From assembly GCA_001600055.1 (NCBI GenBank), contig BCIV01000016.1, positions 268,477-332,476 on the forward strand: a DNA stretch of 64,000 nucleotides, in the 5' to 3' direction. Origin of the DNA: Filobasidium wieringae. Taxonomy: Eukaryota > Basidiomycota > Tremellomycetes > Filobasidiales > Filobasidiaceae. A model generated the notes under the pieces. The model saw nothing but the letters and a program-made list of their open reading frames with translations, had not been told where the DNA came from and searched no databases. Positions 12,652 to 23,870 of the stretch are shown here, in pieces; the stretch's first letter is position 1, and the number at the start of each line of letters is the position of its first letter. The position numbers and the translations under genes are program-made.

Positions 12652-13765
12652 TTCGATAACTGTGTTGCGGTTGGTGGTACCCTGGATAGTAGTAATAGGA
12701 CGAGTGCTTGTTTGAGCAGCGATAGTGCTTAAATTGATGTCTATTGGTAAAAACACGTGGAATGAGTTTTGTTGATCTGCAGAGCGATCTCGCACGAACG
12801 TGTGCTTACAATTCGGTTGGGATGGATCGGTAGATGTGCTAATCTCCAAACGGCGAGTGGTAGGCGAGTTCAGTTTGCTTTCCGTTGTCGGTTTGTGTTT
12901 GGTCGTATGTTTTGGTGTTACCGAGGGCAGAGTTTGATCGCAAGAGTAGTTGCTCGACGTGAACGTTTGATGTTTGTTCAGGTTGATTGTGATTGTTTGA
13001 TTCAAATATCATAATGTTGTGAGAAGGGAAAGTTGAAACGGTTGAATGGTTGTGGTAAAAGGGAAAGGACGTGTTGGATATGTATGGAAAATACTGGATG
13101 ATTCACTTAGCAAGCCATGTTGGATAGGTGACTGTGGTGGTAGTGAAGTATGATGGTTATCGAGGTGATGGTCAAGGTGCAGAGGTGACGGTGCGACTGA
13201 TCGTAGTGTTGTGGACTGTCAAGTATATAAGTACGGTCAGACGAGTGATGTCGTGCTGCGATAACGTATGAGTGAACGTGAGGATTATTGATGTATCGAG
13301 TCATGTCAGCTTTTTTGCTTGCTCAGCGTTGTTCGGAGGCCTCGATGGCGATGGCGCGATAACCGCTATTGCGCGATCAACGATGACTCGATCGTTCCGG
13401 CTTGTGCTTGAAACTCTCGCGTCGGTCACGGCCGATCCTAATCTTTTCCCTCTGAACGGGCGGTGACTGATACGAGCGATGACTTCGTCATCATCGTAGA
13501 GTACCTCGAACTGAGAAGGTCAAAGTAACAAGTAACAGCAACGAACCATCGGCAGCAGCAATTATACATACCAGTAGTGTGCTCCCGTCATCTTTGAAAG
13601 GCGTGAATCGCTGGAATCCGGAATGAACGATAAGACCTTATGACGTGATCGCTGGCAAGAGCTAGAAGCTTCGGACGGTACTGCGCTAGACTCCGAACGT
13701 CGACTTTTAGACCCATAAACCTTTTTACAGTTATGTCGCTTTTCATCGTGGCGCTCGACATCTAC
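12652..13765. other. 5' leader and promoter of the 11605-12651 gene; spacer to tRNA
   Basis: About 1.1 kb. The first 350 bp are the probable 5' UTR with an intron of the minus-strand gene. The remainder holds its promoter and the spacer before tRNA-Asn. Short open frames on both strands are low-complexity (His/Ser/Thr-rich) and not convincing. Confidence 0.4.
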
Positions 13766-13852
13766 TTCTGCGTAGCACAGTGGTAGTTGCACCGAGCTGT
13801 TATTAAATAACTTGCAACTCGGGGGTCCGAGGTTCGACCCCTCGCGTGGAAG
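13766..13852 (+). tRNA. tRNA-Asn (anticodon GTT) with a 14-nt intron
   Basis: All arms can be folded by eye. Acceptor TTCTGCG (13766-13772) pairs with CGTGGAA (13845-13851), with discriminator G at 13852. The D arm lies in TAGCACAGTGGTAGTTGCA, which also matches an A box. Anticodon stem CCGAG (13792-13796) pairs with CTCGG (13818-13822). The T arm CGAGG-TTCGACC-CCTCG matches the B box. The loop is CTGTTA-intron-A, so the anticodon is GTT at 13799-13801. The intron, 13803-13816, sits at the canonical position one base 3' of the anticodon. It carries AATAAC, which can pair with GTTATT and so forms the anticodon-intron helix recognised by tRNA splicing endonuclease. Reading the loop without an intron would suggest a TGC (Ala) anticodon, but that would put the intron in a non-canonical place. 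Confidence 0.93.
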
Positions 13853-13856
13853 ATTC

Positions 13857-13861
13857 TTTTT
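13857..13861 (+). terminator. RNA polymerase III terminator of tRNA-Asn
   Basis: A run of five T on the RNA-like strand begins five bases after the tRNA discriminator base. A second run of six T follows about 10 bp downstream as a back-up. Confidence 0.8.
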
Positions 13862-13979
13862 GTGCTTCTTTTTTGTGCTTTCCCCGGTGGCAAACTTGTC
13901 GATGTCGCGCGTGTTTCGTTGTGTGCATGCCCCCTTGAACTGGCAGAAGATATGGAATTCTCTGGCATGACCTGCAGAA

Positions 13980-14480
13980 ATGCTCGACAGTTTCCTTGAC
14001 GACGACCCAAGATTAGCGGATGCCGAGCTAGCGAGCTCAGTCCTGCTTGAAGATGTATTGCATGTGATGTGGACCGCCGCAATGATGTTCTCTCGTGCTT
14101 TCCTTCTATCGAGCGGGAAACATTCGAACAGGAGACTCCTGCTTGTCGACGTGTCTCAGAACTAAAGAGATTGACTCTGAATTGTCGGACGCACCGATAC
14201 ACCTGTAACACAGAGGTGATCGATTCAAGCTTCTCCACTCCTCTTTCCAACATCTCCTGTAGATACGAAATTCATCATCAACAAGGCACTCTACAGTGTG
14301 CTAGCGAAAGTAGTGTCCCACTACGAGGAAAGGTTGGAAGACACAGAGACAAGATGGCAGAAAGAGTTGAAAAACAAGGTGGGAGGCAACTGCCAAGTGG
14401 GCAGCTACAGTTTAGAGGCCATTGAGGACGGTAAAGACAGTCATGAGGCAGCTGCAATAGAGGGAAAGTTCACAGACTAA
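13980..14480 (+). CDS. Possible small multi-exon coiled-coil protein, unrecognised
   Basis: Two stretches read like coding sequence. From ATG 13980 the frame gives MLDSFLDDDPRLADAEL and continues acidic. From about 14270, after a CTGTAG acceptor, a frame reads TKFIINKALYSVLAKVVS and then HYEERLEDTETRWQKELKNK, a strongly helical heptad-like segment, ending at the TAA at 14478-14480. I could not settle the middle exons: the frame between 14060 and 14270 changes and the phases of the obvious donors do not fit neatly. The size (about 120-150 residues) and the amphipathic helix would suit a small subunit of a trafficking or kinetochore complex, but I do not recognise one. Confidence 0.4.
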
Positions 14481-14784
14481 GCAAAAGACTGATAAGTGTA
14501 TACACGCTCATGGCCGACCATCACTGTATGTCTATCAATTCTTGAGCAAGCAATCCAAGGGCGCATTGCCCCTGTCATATGTATCGCTTGCACAACGGCA
14601 ACGACAGGAAACAACGTGACTCCGTCGATTGCGCCAGGATCATCCGCCTCGGATCCGAGCGCTACACATCGTCGAATCGGATTGAAGCATGATTATCATC
14701 GAGTAAGCGAGTAACAGAAGCGAGATTATACAACGGCCGTATATATTCAAATAAAGTATGTACAAAGCGAAACATTAGATCAAC
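14481..14784. other. Intergenic, no feature seen
   Basis: About 300 bp between the possible small gene and the 3' end of the MFS transporter gene. No gene, repeat or RNA was recognised. Confidence 0.4.
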
Positions 14785-17700
14785 CTAAGGAGAGCCTCCT
14801 TGACTCATACTACTACTTTTAACCCTCTTGGGCCTTCTGGGTCGGCCTCGTTCAGCGTCCACCTTGTAAGTCACACGGGGGAGTCGGATAAAGCTCAAGA
14901 AGATTTGTGCGATCACTAGGACGATGACTGCCACCCCGAACACGGTAGGTGAATAAGTTCCAACGGTCTTTGCAAAAACGAGGGAGAACACGAGGGGTCC
15001 CAAGAACGCTGAGCTCATCGCTTGAACAACGGAAAGACCACCGAAAAGACGGCCTGCATCCCGCGAGGAGTCGATCAAGTTCAAGGCCAAAGAGTTACCG
15101 GCTGGTCCCGCACATGATCCAAAGGAGACCAAACACGTCAACAGTACAAAGACTGGCGCAGGTACGAGGAAGGCCATTCCGATGTAACCGAAGATGTCGA
15201 CCAGCAGACTCAAACGAATGATCGACAAGTCAAAGTGGCTGTCTGCGGCTGCCTGAGCCGCTTTCACGTCTTCCTCGGTCTGGTCCGGTTGAGCCTTGAT
15301 TTTAGGTTTGAACAGTTTCACGACGACTGTGTTGTGGTAGGGGGTGAGCATTCGAAGGAAGACCTCTATATCAGGCGTACTCACGAGGCATGAATCCCAA
15401 AAGGATGATTCCACGAAGACCAGCCAAAACTGTCAGATAAGGACCCAACTGTCGAATGGCATCACGTTAGAATGACGCTCGAATGCCGTGATTAGCGTGC
15501 TCACCTCTGCCGAGCTCCATCCGTAACGGTAGATCAGGAATTGTGCCTTGAGCTGAAGCAAGCCCTGTAGGTCACAAATTGCAAGTCAGTAGTATGCTCC
15601 ACGTTTCGCGTGATTGTCAACGCTCCGTACCATCAGGATGCTCATGCAAGAGATGGAGAGGATCAAGAAGAGAAGATTGCAATCCTTTCGGGAAACCACT
15701 CGTCCGCCTTCGTGATAATCCTTCTTCTGGGGGATGAACAGCCGTAACGGCGAGAGGAAAGAGAACATCCGCCTTCGAAGCCGTTTCATCCTGCCTCGGA
15801 ACTTCTTCTTGTTTTTACTACTCCTGGCAGTCATTCCAGAAACTCTTGACCAGCTAGAGGCATTGGTATCGGCTTGATCCAGCTCGTCCTCTGATTCTTC
15901 CTCCCACGCGCGTTCAGCTGCCTCTCGCTCGGCAAGCTTGTGCTTTTTCAACGCCGCGGCCTGAGACAGAGCTGCTCTAGCTTCGGAAGACAGAGATTCT
16001 GGCAAGACGAATGCCACGAAGAGCACAAGGCAGCTATTGACTAGAGCCGCAAGATAAAATACGCTCATACTATTCGAAACGTGAACGAGTAAGCGATCGC
16101 CTAGGACCACATGCGGGGCCGCCTAGACTCACATGCTTCCCGTCATGCGGATGAGAGCACTTCCCAAGATGGGACCCATTGAAAATCCGCACATCATAAT
16201 ACCTCCCACTCGACCAAACACGTTGGCACGACTTCCGTCTGGTGTGACGTCGGAGAGATAAGCATGGTTGGTAGCAGTGATGGTAGAAAATCCTCCCAGG
16301 AGCCCATCCAACAAGGGTCCGAGAATGATGAACCTGTATCCGAACGGTACCTTGTGTGGATAAGTAGCGGTTAAGATAAGGATTACATCGCTGGAGGTAC
16401 AGCCGCCAGACAGTCAATATCGCGCATGCGCGTAGCACAGATAACGAGTAGACATACTTTGAGACCAAACCCAGAACAGCAATGCTCATCACTTTGGTCC
16501 TACCAAGGCGATCGGAGACGGCTCCCCAGAACCCGGTCGTCAAGGCGGATAAGATACCCATACTGAGCGTCATGACTATGCGAGATCGGATGATGAGCAA
16601 TCATATCTCGAATGCTGAGTGAAAAATCGAAACACACCCATGGTCAAGGTCGCAGCGGCTGCCAAAGTGTTGGGACTCTTCTTGCACAACCTAGGATCGA
16701 TGACCACCGGCTTTCGATCGTATTCGTCGTGCTTGTTCCCGTGCTTTCGATGACCATGCGGTCCGGAAGGGTAATCCTCGTCAGCGTCAGGGAGCGAAGG
16801 TCGGTCCTTCTCCGGGACGGATCCGACAGGTCGGTGAGGTACCTGTCCTCCTGGCAGGTCGTCTCCGTCAGAGGGAAGAGGTAGAGGGATTTGAGTCTGA
16901 GGAGTCTTGGGTTCCTTTCGCCTGGCTCTGTCTGCGGCGATTCTGTGCTGAACGTCGATCATCCATCGATCGGCAGGAGTGAGAGGAGGAAGATCAATCG
17001 TCTTGTTGATAGCATGACCGACGAAGCTATCCGCCAAGAAAGCTTGATTCGTCTCGTCGTCGTAAATTTCTGCGAGTTGCTCTTTGGAGATGGAAGGCGC
17101 ATTCCAAATCGACCGTGCCATGTGCATAGCGGTCATACCTCCTGCAGGATCGCTCGCGAAGCGCTCGGTATTCTGAGTCTGAGGTGGGTGGGCGAGACAA
17201 GCCAGATTGATCATGAGTTCCTGCTTGGGAGCGGAGCCCATTCCCATCGTCACGGCAAAGCAGGTCACAACGGGAAGTAGCCTATAGATGAGGACTGAGA
17301 TCAACGATCATCGGGCTTTCCGAACGGAGTGACGGGACTAACCAATTGAGGCCGGGCCTCCTCCATCTAGGCCTTCTAGCGATACTTCCTTCCCGGACGG
17401 TGTCATATTTGTGGGTGGAAGCATCTCGAATAGGAATCATACCGCTCGAGCCTGGGGTAGAGGTTTCACTGACTGCAATTTCATCTGCTGCATCAACGTG
17501 ACGGGATTTCGAATGTTCCGCGCCGGCTGACGGAGAGAAAGCGACTGATCTCCTCCTACGCTGATCAGCCTTGTCAATGTCGGCAGCTTCATCTTCTAGA
17601 TCGCTTTCCATTTGTTCTTGTTGCTCTGCCATGATCAACGCTTCGAGATCAGGAGCCATGTTCCCTCCGTGTCCAGCTACGAAGATGTCCCCATGCTGAT

Positions 17701-17908
17701 GATGGATGTGGTGTCCATTGGCCATCGTGTCCACTGCGAGCGTGGCAGAAGGGTCGTCGAGAGAGTAATGGGAATGATGAGCTTTCTGTGAATGGATCGA
17801 TCTGCCTGATTTGGAGGAGATCGCTGAATCGTTTCTTTGAAGAGTAGGGGGTCGTAGATGGTCATGGTCCTTGGACTTGGATTTAGATCGCGTTCGATCT
17901 GAACTCAT
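14785..17908 (-). CDS. Major facilitator superfamily transporter with long cytosolic N-terminus
   Basis: Twelve-helix MFS permease of unknown substrate. The first exon (17908-about 17345) encodes about 190 residues of hydrophilic, Ser/His-rich sequence (HHIHHQHGD) before the first membrane helix LLPVVTCFAVTMGMGSAP. A second long polar insert (about 150 residues, Pro/Lys-rich) sits in the first extracytosolic loop. Then come the MFS signature SDRLGRTKVM between helices 2 and 3, the GPLLDGLLGGFSTI helix, a typical large central cytosolic loop with Lys/Arg-rich segments, and six C-terminal helices including GPAGNSLALNLI. The stop is at 14785-14787. The shape with decorated N-terminus and loop resembles fungal general-substrate MFS proteins such as yeast YCR023C. 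A tetracycline- or folate-type relation cannot be settled by eye. Seven or more introns. Confidence 0.85.
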
Positions 17909-18784
17909 CGTGCGGTCGTAAGAATCACCGTTGGAGGGGGCCTGTAGGGTGTCGTGCTTTGAGTCGTTTCGAGTTGTGATGATCAGATGGCTGATGGTCC
18001 TTGGAAAGGCATATCCCGTGAAAGAAGCGACAGAGTGAAACGCCGTCGAGGTATGCAGGTGTGGTTTATAAGCGGGTTTTTACTGGTTGCTAATTGCAGG
18101 CTGAGCTAGGCTGATGGTGATGTTATTACTGTGCTTCACGACTTTATCGTCAGCCTCGTCCAATCACTTGACAAGTACCCGTTTGATACAACAATGATGA
18201 CCTGCTCAGCTGGACTCGAGTGAGCGAGTGATGAGGTCGATACGGTGTCATGCGTTCACCACTGGTTGGGCTTATCGTTCGCTACAACTCGCTGCTTGCT
18301 CGCGGGCCCTCCACTCGATCGAGATCTCACTTACGAGCGAGAGCCTCGTGTTGCGCGCAGAGTAAGGATGCGCTCACTTCGGATAACGCCTACCATGTTT
18401 CCCTCCCAATTCCAGCTCGAACCCTCAAACACATCCATCTTCCGCACATCTTTATCGCTCACCAGATGAGATCCAGAAACCGGTTCTTTACTCATCCAAA
18501 CAGCTCTTTGTTGAGATTGGAATGCTCCTCGGAAAGTTCCCATGCACCAAAACGTCATAGCCAAAGGAATCCAGGCACGATCCTCCACCAGGTATCGGCC
18601 ACCTCCGGAAATCGCCAAGCTAGGCGGAAATACAATTGCAGAACGGTAGCTAAAAGACGTGACAGATAGCGTTTCACCAGACACAACGTACGCATCTGAC
18701 TCTGCAGGCGATTTCAGGGTTCCCTTGTGGAGTGCATGTATACCTCGCTGATAGACTATGGATACTATACAATCGTTCATCGTA
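17909..18784. other. MFS transporter promoter and 3' flank of the next gene
   Basis: 875 bp between the start of the transporter gene and the stop of the next minus-strand gene. Open frames of 130-150 codons exist on both strands over 18250-18780 but they overlap each other antisense, lack introns and are not recognisable; I do not call them. Confidence 0.4.
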
Positions 18785-21700
18785 TTATGCTGCTCTTCCA
18801 GTCCTCATCAACCCCTTGACCCAACTCAAGGTCGACCCTCGAGCAGGCTCAACTCCACCGGAAGACGCTCGGGCGACAGGAGTCGAACGGACTCCTCCTG
18901 AAGGTCGACCACCCGCAGTTCTTCTAGGTGCCCTAGGGGGTCCAGCAGTTTGTACACGTTTAGGCCTTCGTGCTCTACCTACAGCCTGGGGATCGACAAT
19001 CACAGGTCCTGCCCGACCTCCTACGGCTTGAGTATTGTTACTCCTCCGACGTCGAGACTGAGGAATCACATCCGGTTGTCTGAAGCGCAGGATAAGCGAA
19101 ACGTAGACAGCGATTCGACGCGGATTCTCTTACCTTGCTGACCTATCGCCTCTTCCTCTTCTCCTGTTTGCTGGTTGCGAGCTTCTGAACTGTCCATATC
19201 CGAGAGGAGGTCCACTATACGAACCCCTATGCATGGGAGGCGACTGCATGCCCGATATGGGTCGAGGCGGTATCCATGCGCTCATTGTCGGAGGAGAAAT
19301 ACCACCTCTCCATCCGAAGGGTGGCATGGTCGGAGCCATCATGGGCATTGGTCTGGCTTGTGGCATCATCGGCATGATAGGGCCTCTACGGGGTGCCATC
19401 ATGCTCGGTGGAGTGGGGATAAAAGGGGGAACAGAAAGCATAGAACTAGGTGGAGGAGGAGGGAAAGGTCTTCCAACAACCATCATGCTGCTCGGGGGGA
19501 AATTGTTGCCTGCTCGCGGGGAAAGGAGAATTGGCGACGTTCGACGTCGTTCATCGGAACTATCCGTGCTGTAGCCACTTTCGGAAGAGCTTCTTTCCCT
19601 GATGGTCCGCCTTCTTCGACTACTAGGAGTACTGGCGGTCATCTGAGTTTCCGTCCAAGATCCATGCGATGAAGCTTTCTTTCTTCTCGCTTCTTCCGTC
19701 TGTATGCGCGACAAAGCATTCAAATCGGACGATGGCTCTCGCACAGACGTTTTAGATCGAGAGGTTCGTACACTCGCATCGTCCTGAGCCTGATGCTCCC
19801 TTGCATCCGAGTGCCGAACAACATCTTGAAGAGATAGTTCGGACGCTTTACTTCGTTTCCTGATGACTTGAGAGGCCGTTGGTTCCCTAACTTCATCATC
19901 ACGACCTTGATGGCTCGCTCTGGATACTGAGGAAGCACGAGATTCAGACCCAGCTCTCAAAATTAAGATTCGGCTCGCGAGTGCAGCTTCTATCCTGTCT
20001 TCGGGAGTAGCTGTCCGCAGGGCGCGGGAAGATTGGCGAGAAAGCTGTACAGTATCATCGTCCTCGGCATTTCCAACGCGGGCGATCGTTGTAGGGACGT
20101 TCGATGGGACTGTGCCTCCGGAAGGAGAGTTACCAGCTGCCGTGCTCAACGTCTCCTGGTTGAAGGATTGTTGACGAGAGACCGACGCGCGAGTCGTATC
20201 GCGGATAGCAACGGTTGGTTCATCCTGCTCAATCCGACCTTCAACGACGGTTTGTGGCACGAGCCGGGAGGTTTGTACGGTTCTTTCAGTTCTGAGGGAA
20301 GGAGTGTGTCGTTGTCTGATCTTTGGGGAGGGATGAGGATCAGGATATCTCTTTCTTTCGACCTGCGAGGGAAGTCTTTCCCTGTAGATCGAGGCGGGCG
20401 AAGGATTACATATTTCCGCGTTAGGAATACGCGTAGTCTGCTGAATGATCCGCTGTGAACAATCTAATCAGAGAACGGATCATCATGCATATAGACCGAC
20501 TTACCTGAACAGTCGATTCGCTATCGGGAGTGTTCCCGGATCCTATTACGCTTCGATCCTCATCTGGGACGCTTGTGGAAGCTCGGCTAGATGGCAGTAA
20601 TACATGACTGGGATAAGGGGTAGCTTGTCTGTAGCCAGGCAGTCTACCGGTAGCTGCAAGTCCCGTGTCTGGCATTTTGCTCCGTTCCATAATCGCATCT
20701 AATCTGTTCAGCGTATCCGCTGTATCGAACGAGTTGGTCAGAGTCACCGGATGGGGCCGAGGACGCAAGGACGGGGGAGGATTTGGCTTTGCCATGACTG
20801 GAGGAGGAAAATCCGAGGTAAAAGACGATGTTCTTGAAGCGGGTCGTGAGGAGCCTGTCCGCTGTCGTGAAGGAGGGGGCAAAGGGGGAAGGTCTCTGTT
20901 CAATGTAGAGGCGTTAGGTCTAGTATCATTTGTATATTGAGTAGGGTGGCGTGAGACGGGAAAAGCGATCCTGTAAGGGTTTACTATGGGCTGCAATTTG
21001 GAAGTCTGCCTTTCCGAATAGAAAGTCGCTTCGGAAGACGGCAGACGGATCCGAGTTACATCCCCGTCAAGGTCTGCTGCTCTAAGGCCGAGTTGATTGC
21101 CAGCGATCGCATAGGGATCTGCCCGTTCAGGAGGACTCCCTGGGTGCAATTTCGGCTGAGGGTTCAATCTTGCTTCGATCCCGTTCCCAAAATCATAGAC
21201 TCTCAGGGTTTCCATCCGTCCGTCATTCATGATCCTTGGTTCTTCCCGAAGAAGTGGATAACGTGGAGTCAGTTTCGGACTGGGACGGGCGGATATCGAT
21301 TCCTTTGGCGAAATCGTAAGGTCATCCTCATCATCGTCCTCAACGTTATTCCTATTCACTTGACTTCCTCCTAGAGAGAGACCTGCGTTAGAGGCACGGG
21401 GATCGATGTCGTTTCTCCAGTTGTCAAGGCGGTTGTACCATCTTCGGTTGACAGACACTTCTGATGCCGGAAGGGTGTATTCGGAGTAGGAATAGTAAGA
21501 GACAGCATCGTCATCCTGAGGCTTAGGCATGTTTACTGCATTTACTGATGTTATATATGGGGCGGTATGGAGGGGCTGGTATATGTCTGGGGGAACAGCG
21601 ACAGATTTAGCGGAAAAGACGAAGTCCACAACCAAGCCAATCTCACCTTTACGAATTGGATATAGCAAGCTCCTTGGATACCTTTCTTCGCCTCCATATC

Positions 21701-21956
21701 CATTTGGTTGGGTCGACGAGTGCTGTACTGAGCGATGAGCTCGACTAGGTCGAAGTTTTCGGGCGAGTTGTCGACCCGAATTATGTCCGGCGAGACAAAG
21801 TCAACTAATATAGTACGATGTCTCAAAAGCTTCCCCTTATATAACTGAAGTTCGCGGTCCAAGCTCAAGAGGCGCTGATGATCGGTGATGGGTTGCTGCT
21901 CTGGAATTTGCTATTCGACTCAAGTGCCCCAAAAGGGAGTCATCGGTAACCGACAT
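18785..21956 (-). CDS. Long, unrecognised protein: conserved-looking N-terminal domain plus disordered Pro/Ser/Arg-rich tail
   Basis: My model: ATG at 21956, a 6-nt first coding exon (M-S), a 40-nt intron (21950-21911), an exon starting QIPEQQPITDHQRLLSLDREL, then exons from about 21560, from 20450 and from 19065 to the TAA at 18785. The first 90 residues (LQLYKGKLLRHRTILVDFV, then IIRVDNSPENFDLVELIAQYS) look folded and under selection. The remaining 850 or so are low complexity: acidic NVEDDDEDDL, SRAS/SSR repeats, a Met/Pro-rich stretch (APTMPPFGW, PMMPQARPMPMM) and a basic C-terminus (ANRRRGRGDRSARK, then RRRRSN). The exon-2 junction works in phase only if the acceptor is the second AG (ACCAG) in the region. 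Alternatively the conserved part and the disordered part are two genes. No family recognised; RNA binding or scaffolding would fit the RG-rich tail. Confidence 0.6.
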
Positions 21957-22702
21957 TCTGATTAGCAGCTAGCAGATACGGTAGATCTCCTTTATGTGAA
22001 TCAAAATGATTGAGAGGCCTGAGAAGGAAGACAAAAATGATGGCACGCCGTGGCTTTGAGCAGGAAAGAGAATTGACAGGACGATAAGAGCGAAAGTGAG
22101 ACCGATGACGAAGAAAAAGGTCCCTAGAACGTCTAGAACATTCCTCTCTGCACGTTCTCAGGACAACAGGACAACAGGCATACAGGGTACAGGGCCTGGT
22201 TGATCTTGCTGTCTCACCGCCGGATCTACACATTCACACGGAACATCTGTTTCACATCCTTTCGCGCTATGGTTGTAACATATCACGTAATCGGTTCATA
22301 CTTCGGTTCCGAGGCAATCGCGCACGAGCCAAGGTGTTGCTCTGGATTTCAGCTGTCTTGAGGATTCAGGCCTCAAATCCCCCATTCTCATATCGCTCGA
22401 TCGATTCACAGCAATACAGTCGTTCGAATCCATGAACCTGCGCTTAAGAACGCCGCGGGATCATCAGAGCAGACCGCTCGATGAGTCCCACCGTAACGAT
22501 CGTCACAAGATTCTCAATTCCAGCTTCGATCTCTGCAACGCCGGATCTACTTTACAAAGACCCTGGAATGATGGATATGACCGTCCGTGTTTGTACAAGG
22601 CGGGATCATGAGCGAGATGTTTACAATTACACGTCCGACCACCATCGGTCAAGACATAACGGCTGCTCTACTTTTGCCGCATCTTCAACCCCGATCTAGC
22701 TT
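21957..22702. other. Promoter of the 18785-21956 gene and 3' flank of mL58
   Basis: About 745 bp. Short frames on either strand lack coding character. No tRNA, snoRNA or repeat was recognised. Confidence 0.4.
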
Positions 22703-23412
22703 CTACCACAGAGTCTTCCTGATCTCCCTCGCTTCTCTTGCAACACTCTTGTTGAAACCCCATCGTTTTTTCAGGTTAGATAGATCTTTCGATAGTTGTG
22801 ATCGATGCGAAGGGGGAGAAGGTGCTAGTCGTGCGAGATGAGCGGAGAGGGCGATAGGTATGTTGAACCTGTAGATCGGATCCGATAGCAAAAGTGATGA
22901 GTATTCAGCCTGAACAACCATTAGGAGTGAACGGGTCGAACTCACTTTTCACACAACGCCTTCCTTGTCCATCGAGCAGGATCATCTAACCTCAACCCTC
23001 TCATCTCCTGAATCACCTCCGCATTCAATCCAAGTCCCTCTTCAACTTTATCGACCCTTCTTCTCCTGACCAGAGGCGCTCCAGCCTGAGCACTTGCCCT
23101 GACGTTCCCTGACCCCTGAACCCATTTCAATACGTCCGGTACGGCCCCGGTATTGTAAGAGGGAGCAGAAGCGGGAGGTGCGTGATGAAAAGTTAATCCG
23201 GTATCCTTCAAAGCTACAGACGGAGGAGTTTGAGCGGGCGATCCAGGTCGGGGTCTCGATGTTCCTGCTGTTGGTTTCACATCGAGAGGTTTGAGAGGAG
23301 AGGGAAAGGACGGTCGTCGAGCTGGTCGAGCTCGGTGAAGGACTCCTCGAGTGTGAGGGATGCGGGGCATGAGATCGCTCACAGCGAAGGAAGAGAGTCG
23401 GAAAGATGGCAT
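22703..23412 (-). CDS. MRPL20: Mitochondrial ribosomal protein mL58 (MRPL20 family)
   Basis: Fungal-specific protein of the large mitoribosomal subunit. Exon 1 runs from the ATG at 23412 to the GTGAGT donor at about 22947. Exon 2 starts after a CTACAG acceptor near 22885 and ends at the TAG at 22703. The N-terminus (MPSFRLSSFAVSDLMPRIPH) is an Arg/Ser-rich mitochondrial targeting sequence. The diagnostic C-terminal part is intact: EVIQEMRGLRLDDPARWTRKALCEKFNI, where relatives have KFGCS, and the final basic helix with KKRWGFNKSVAREAREIRKTLW split over the end. Total about 210 residues, in the family range. It is divergent from the zinc-cluster gene across 458 bp. Confidence 0.85.
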
Positions 23413-23870
23413 GGCTGAGAAATTGTCGTCCTTGCGTGTAAAAGGTGTACGCCAGAGATGTGTTCGAGTCCGTCCTATGCATCATGCATCTTCGATCAGT
23501 AATTATACGAGGTGCCGTAGCAGTCCAAACGTCCAGGTCACGTGAAAAAACGCGCGACTTGGTCTCAATATACGCGAGAGAGAGACGACCTGAACCGGCC
23601 TTGACCTGCTAATTATCAGCTCTACCCTGCACCTCAACTCACTCAACGCTCCCTCGCCCTACTTTCCGCTCCTCGTGACCTCCCCATTAGCCTTACATGT
23701 CTGTCTCCATCAGGTTCCTCTCGACTACCCACCATATATAGCGAACACCCCAATCGTGAACGACTCAAATCGTTTCACATCGCTCGAAGCCTACGCCGCA
23801 CGTCAACACTGACGACAAGCTGTCTGTCTTTGAACCTTCAAGTAGATTCTGGTGAGGCAGACCGAGGCAA
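23413..23870. promoter_or_regulatory. Divergent promoter, mL58 / zinc-cluster gene, with TCACGTGA site
   Basis: 458 bp between two divergent start codons. It contains the palindromic octamer TCACGTGA at 23538-23545, the core recognised by CBF1/USF-type bHLH factors, 126 bp upstream of the mL58 start codon. A pyrimidine-rich stretch precedes the zinc-cluster start. Confidence 0.55.

Noticed and set aside
13797..13817. tRNA-Ala(TGC) reading of the tRNA loop
   Set aside because: It would need an intron at a non-canonical position; the Asn reading puts the intron after position 37 and gives anticodon-intron pairing.
18250..18780. Overlapping 139- and 149-codon frames on opposite strands
   Set aside because: They overlap antisense, lack introns in an intron-dense genome and match nothing recognised; one could still be real but I cannot support it.
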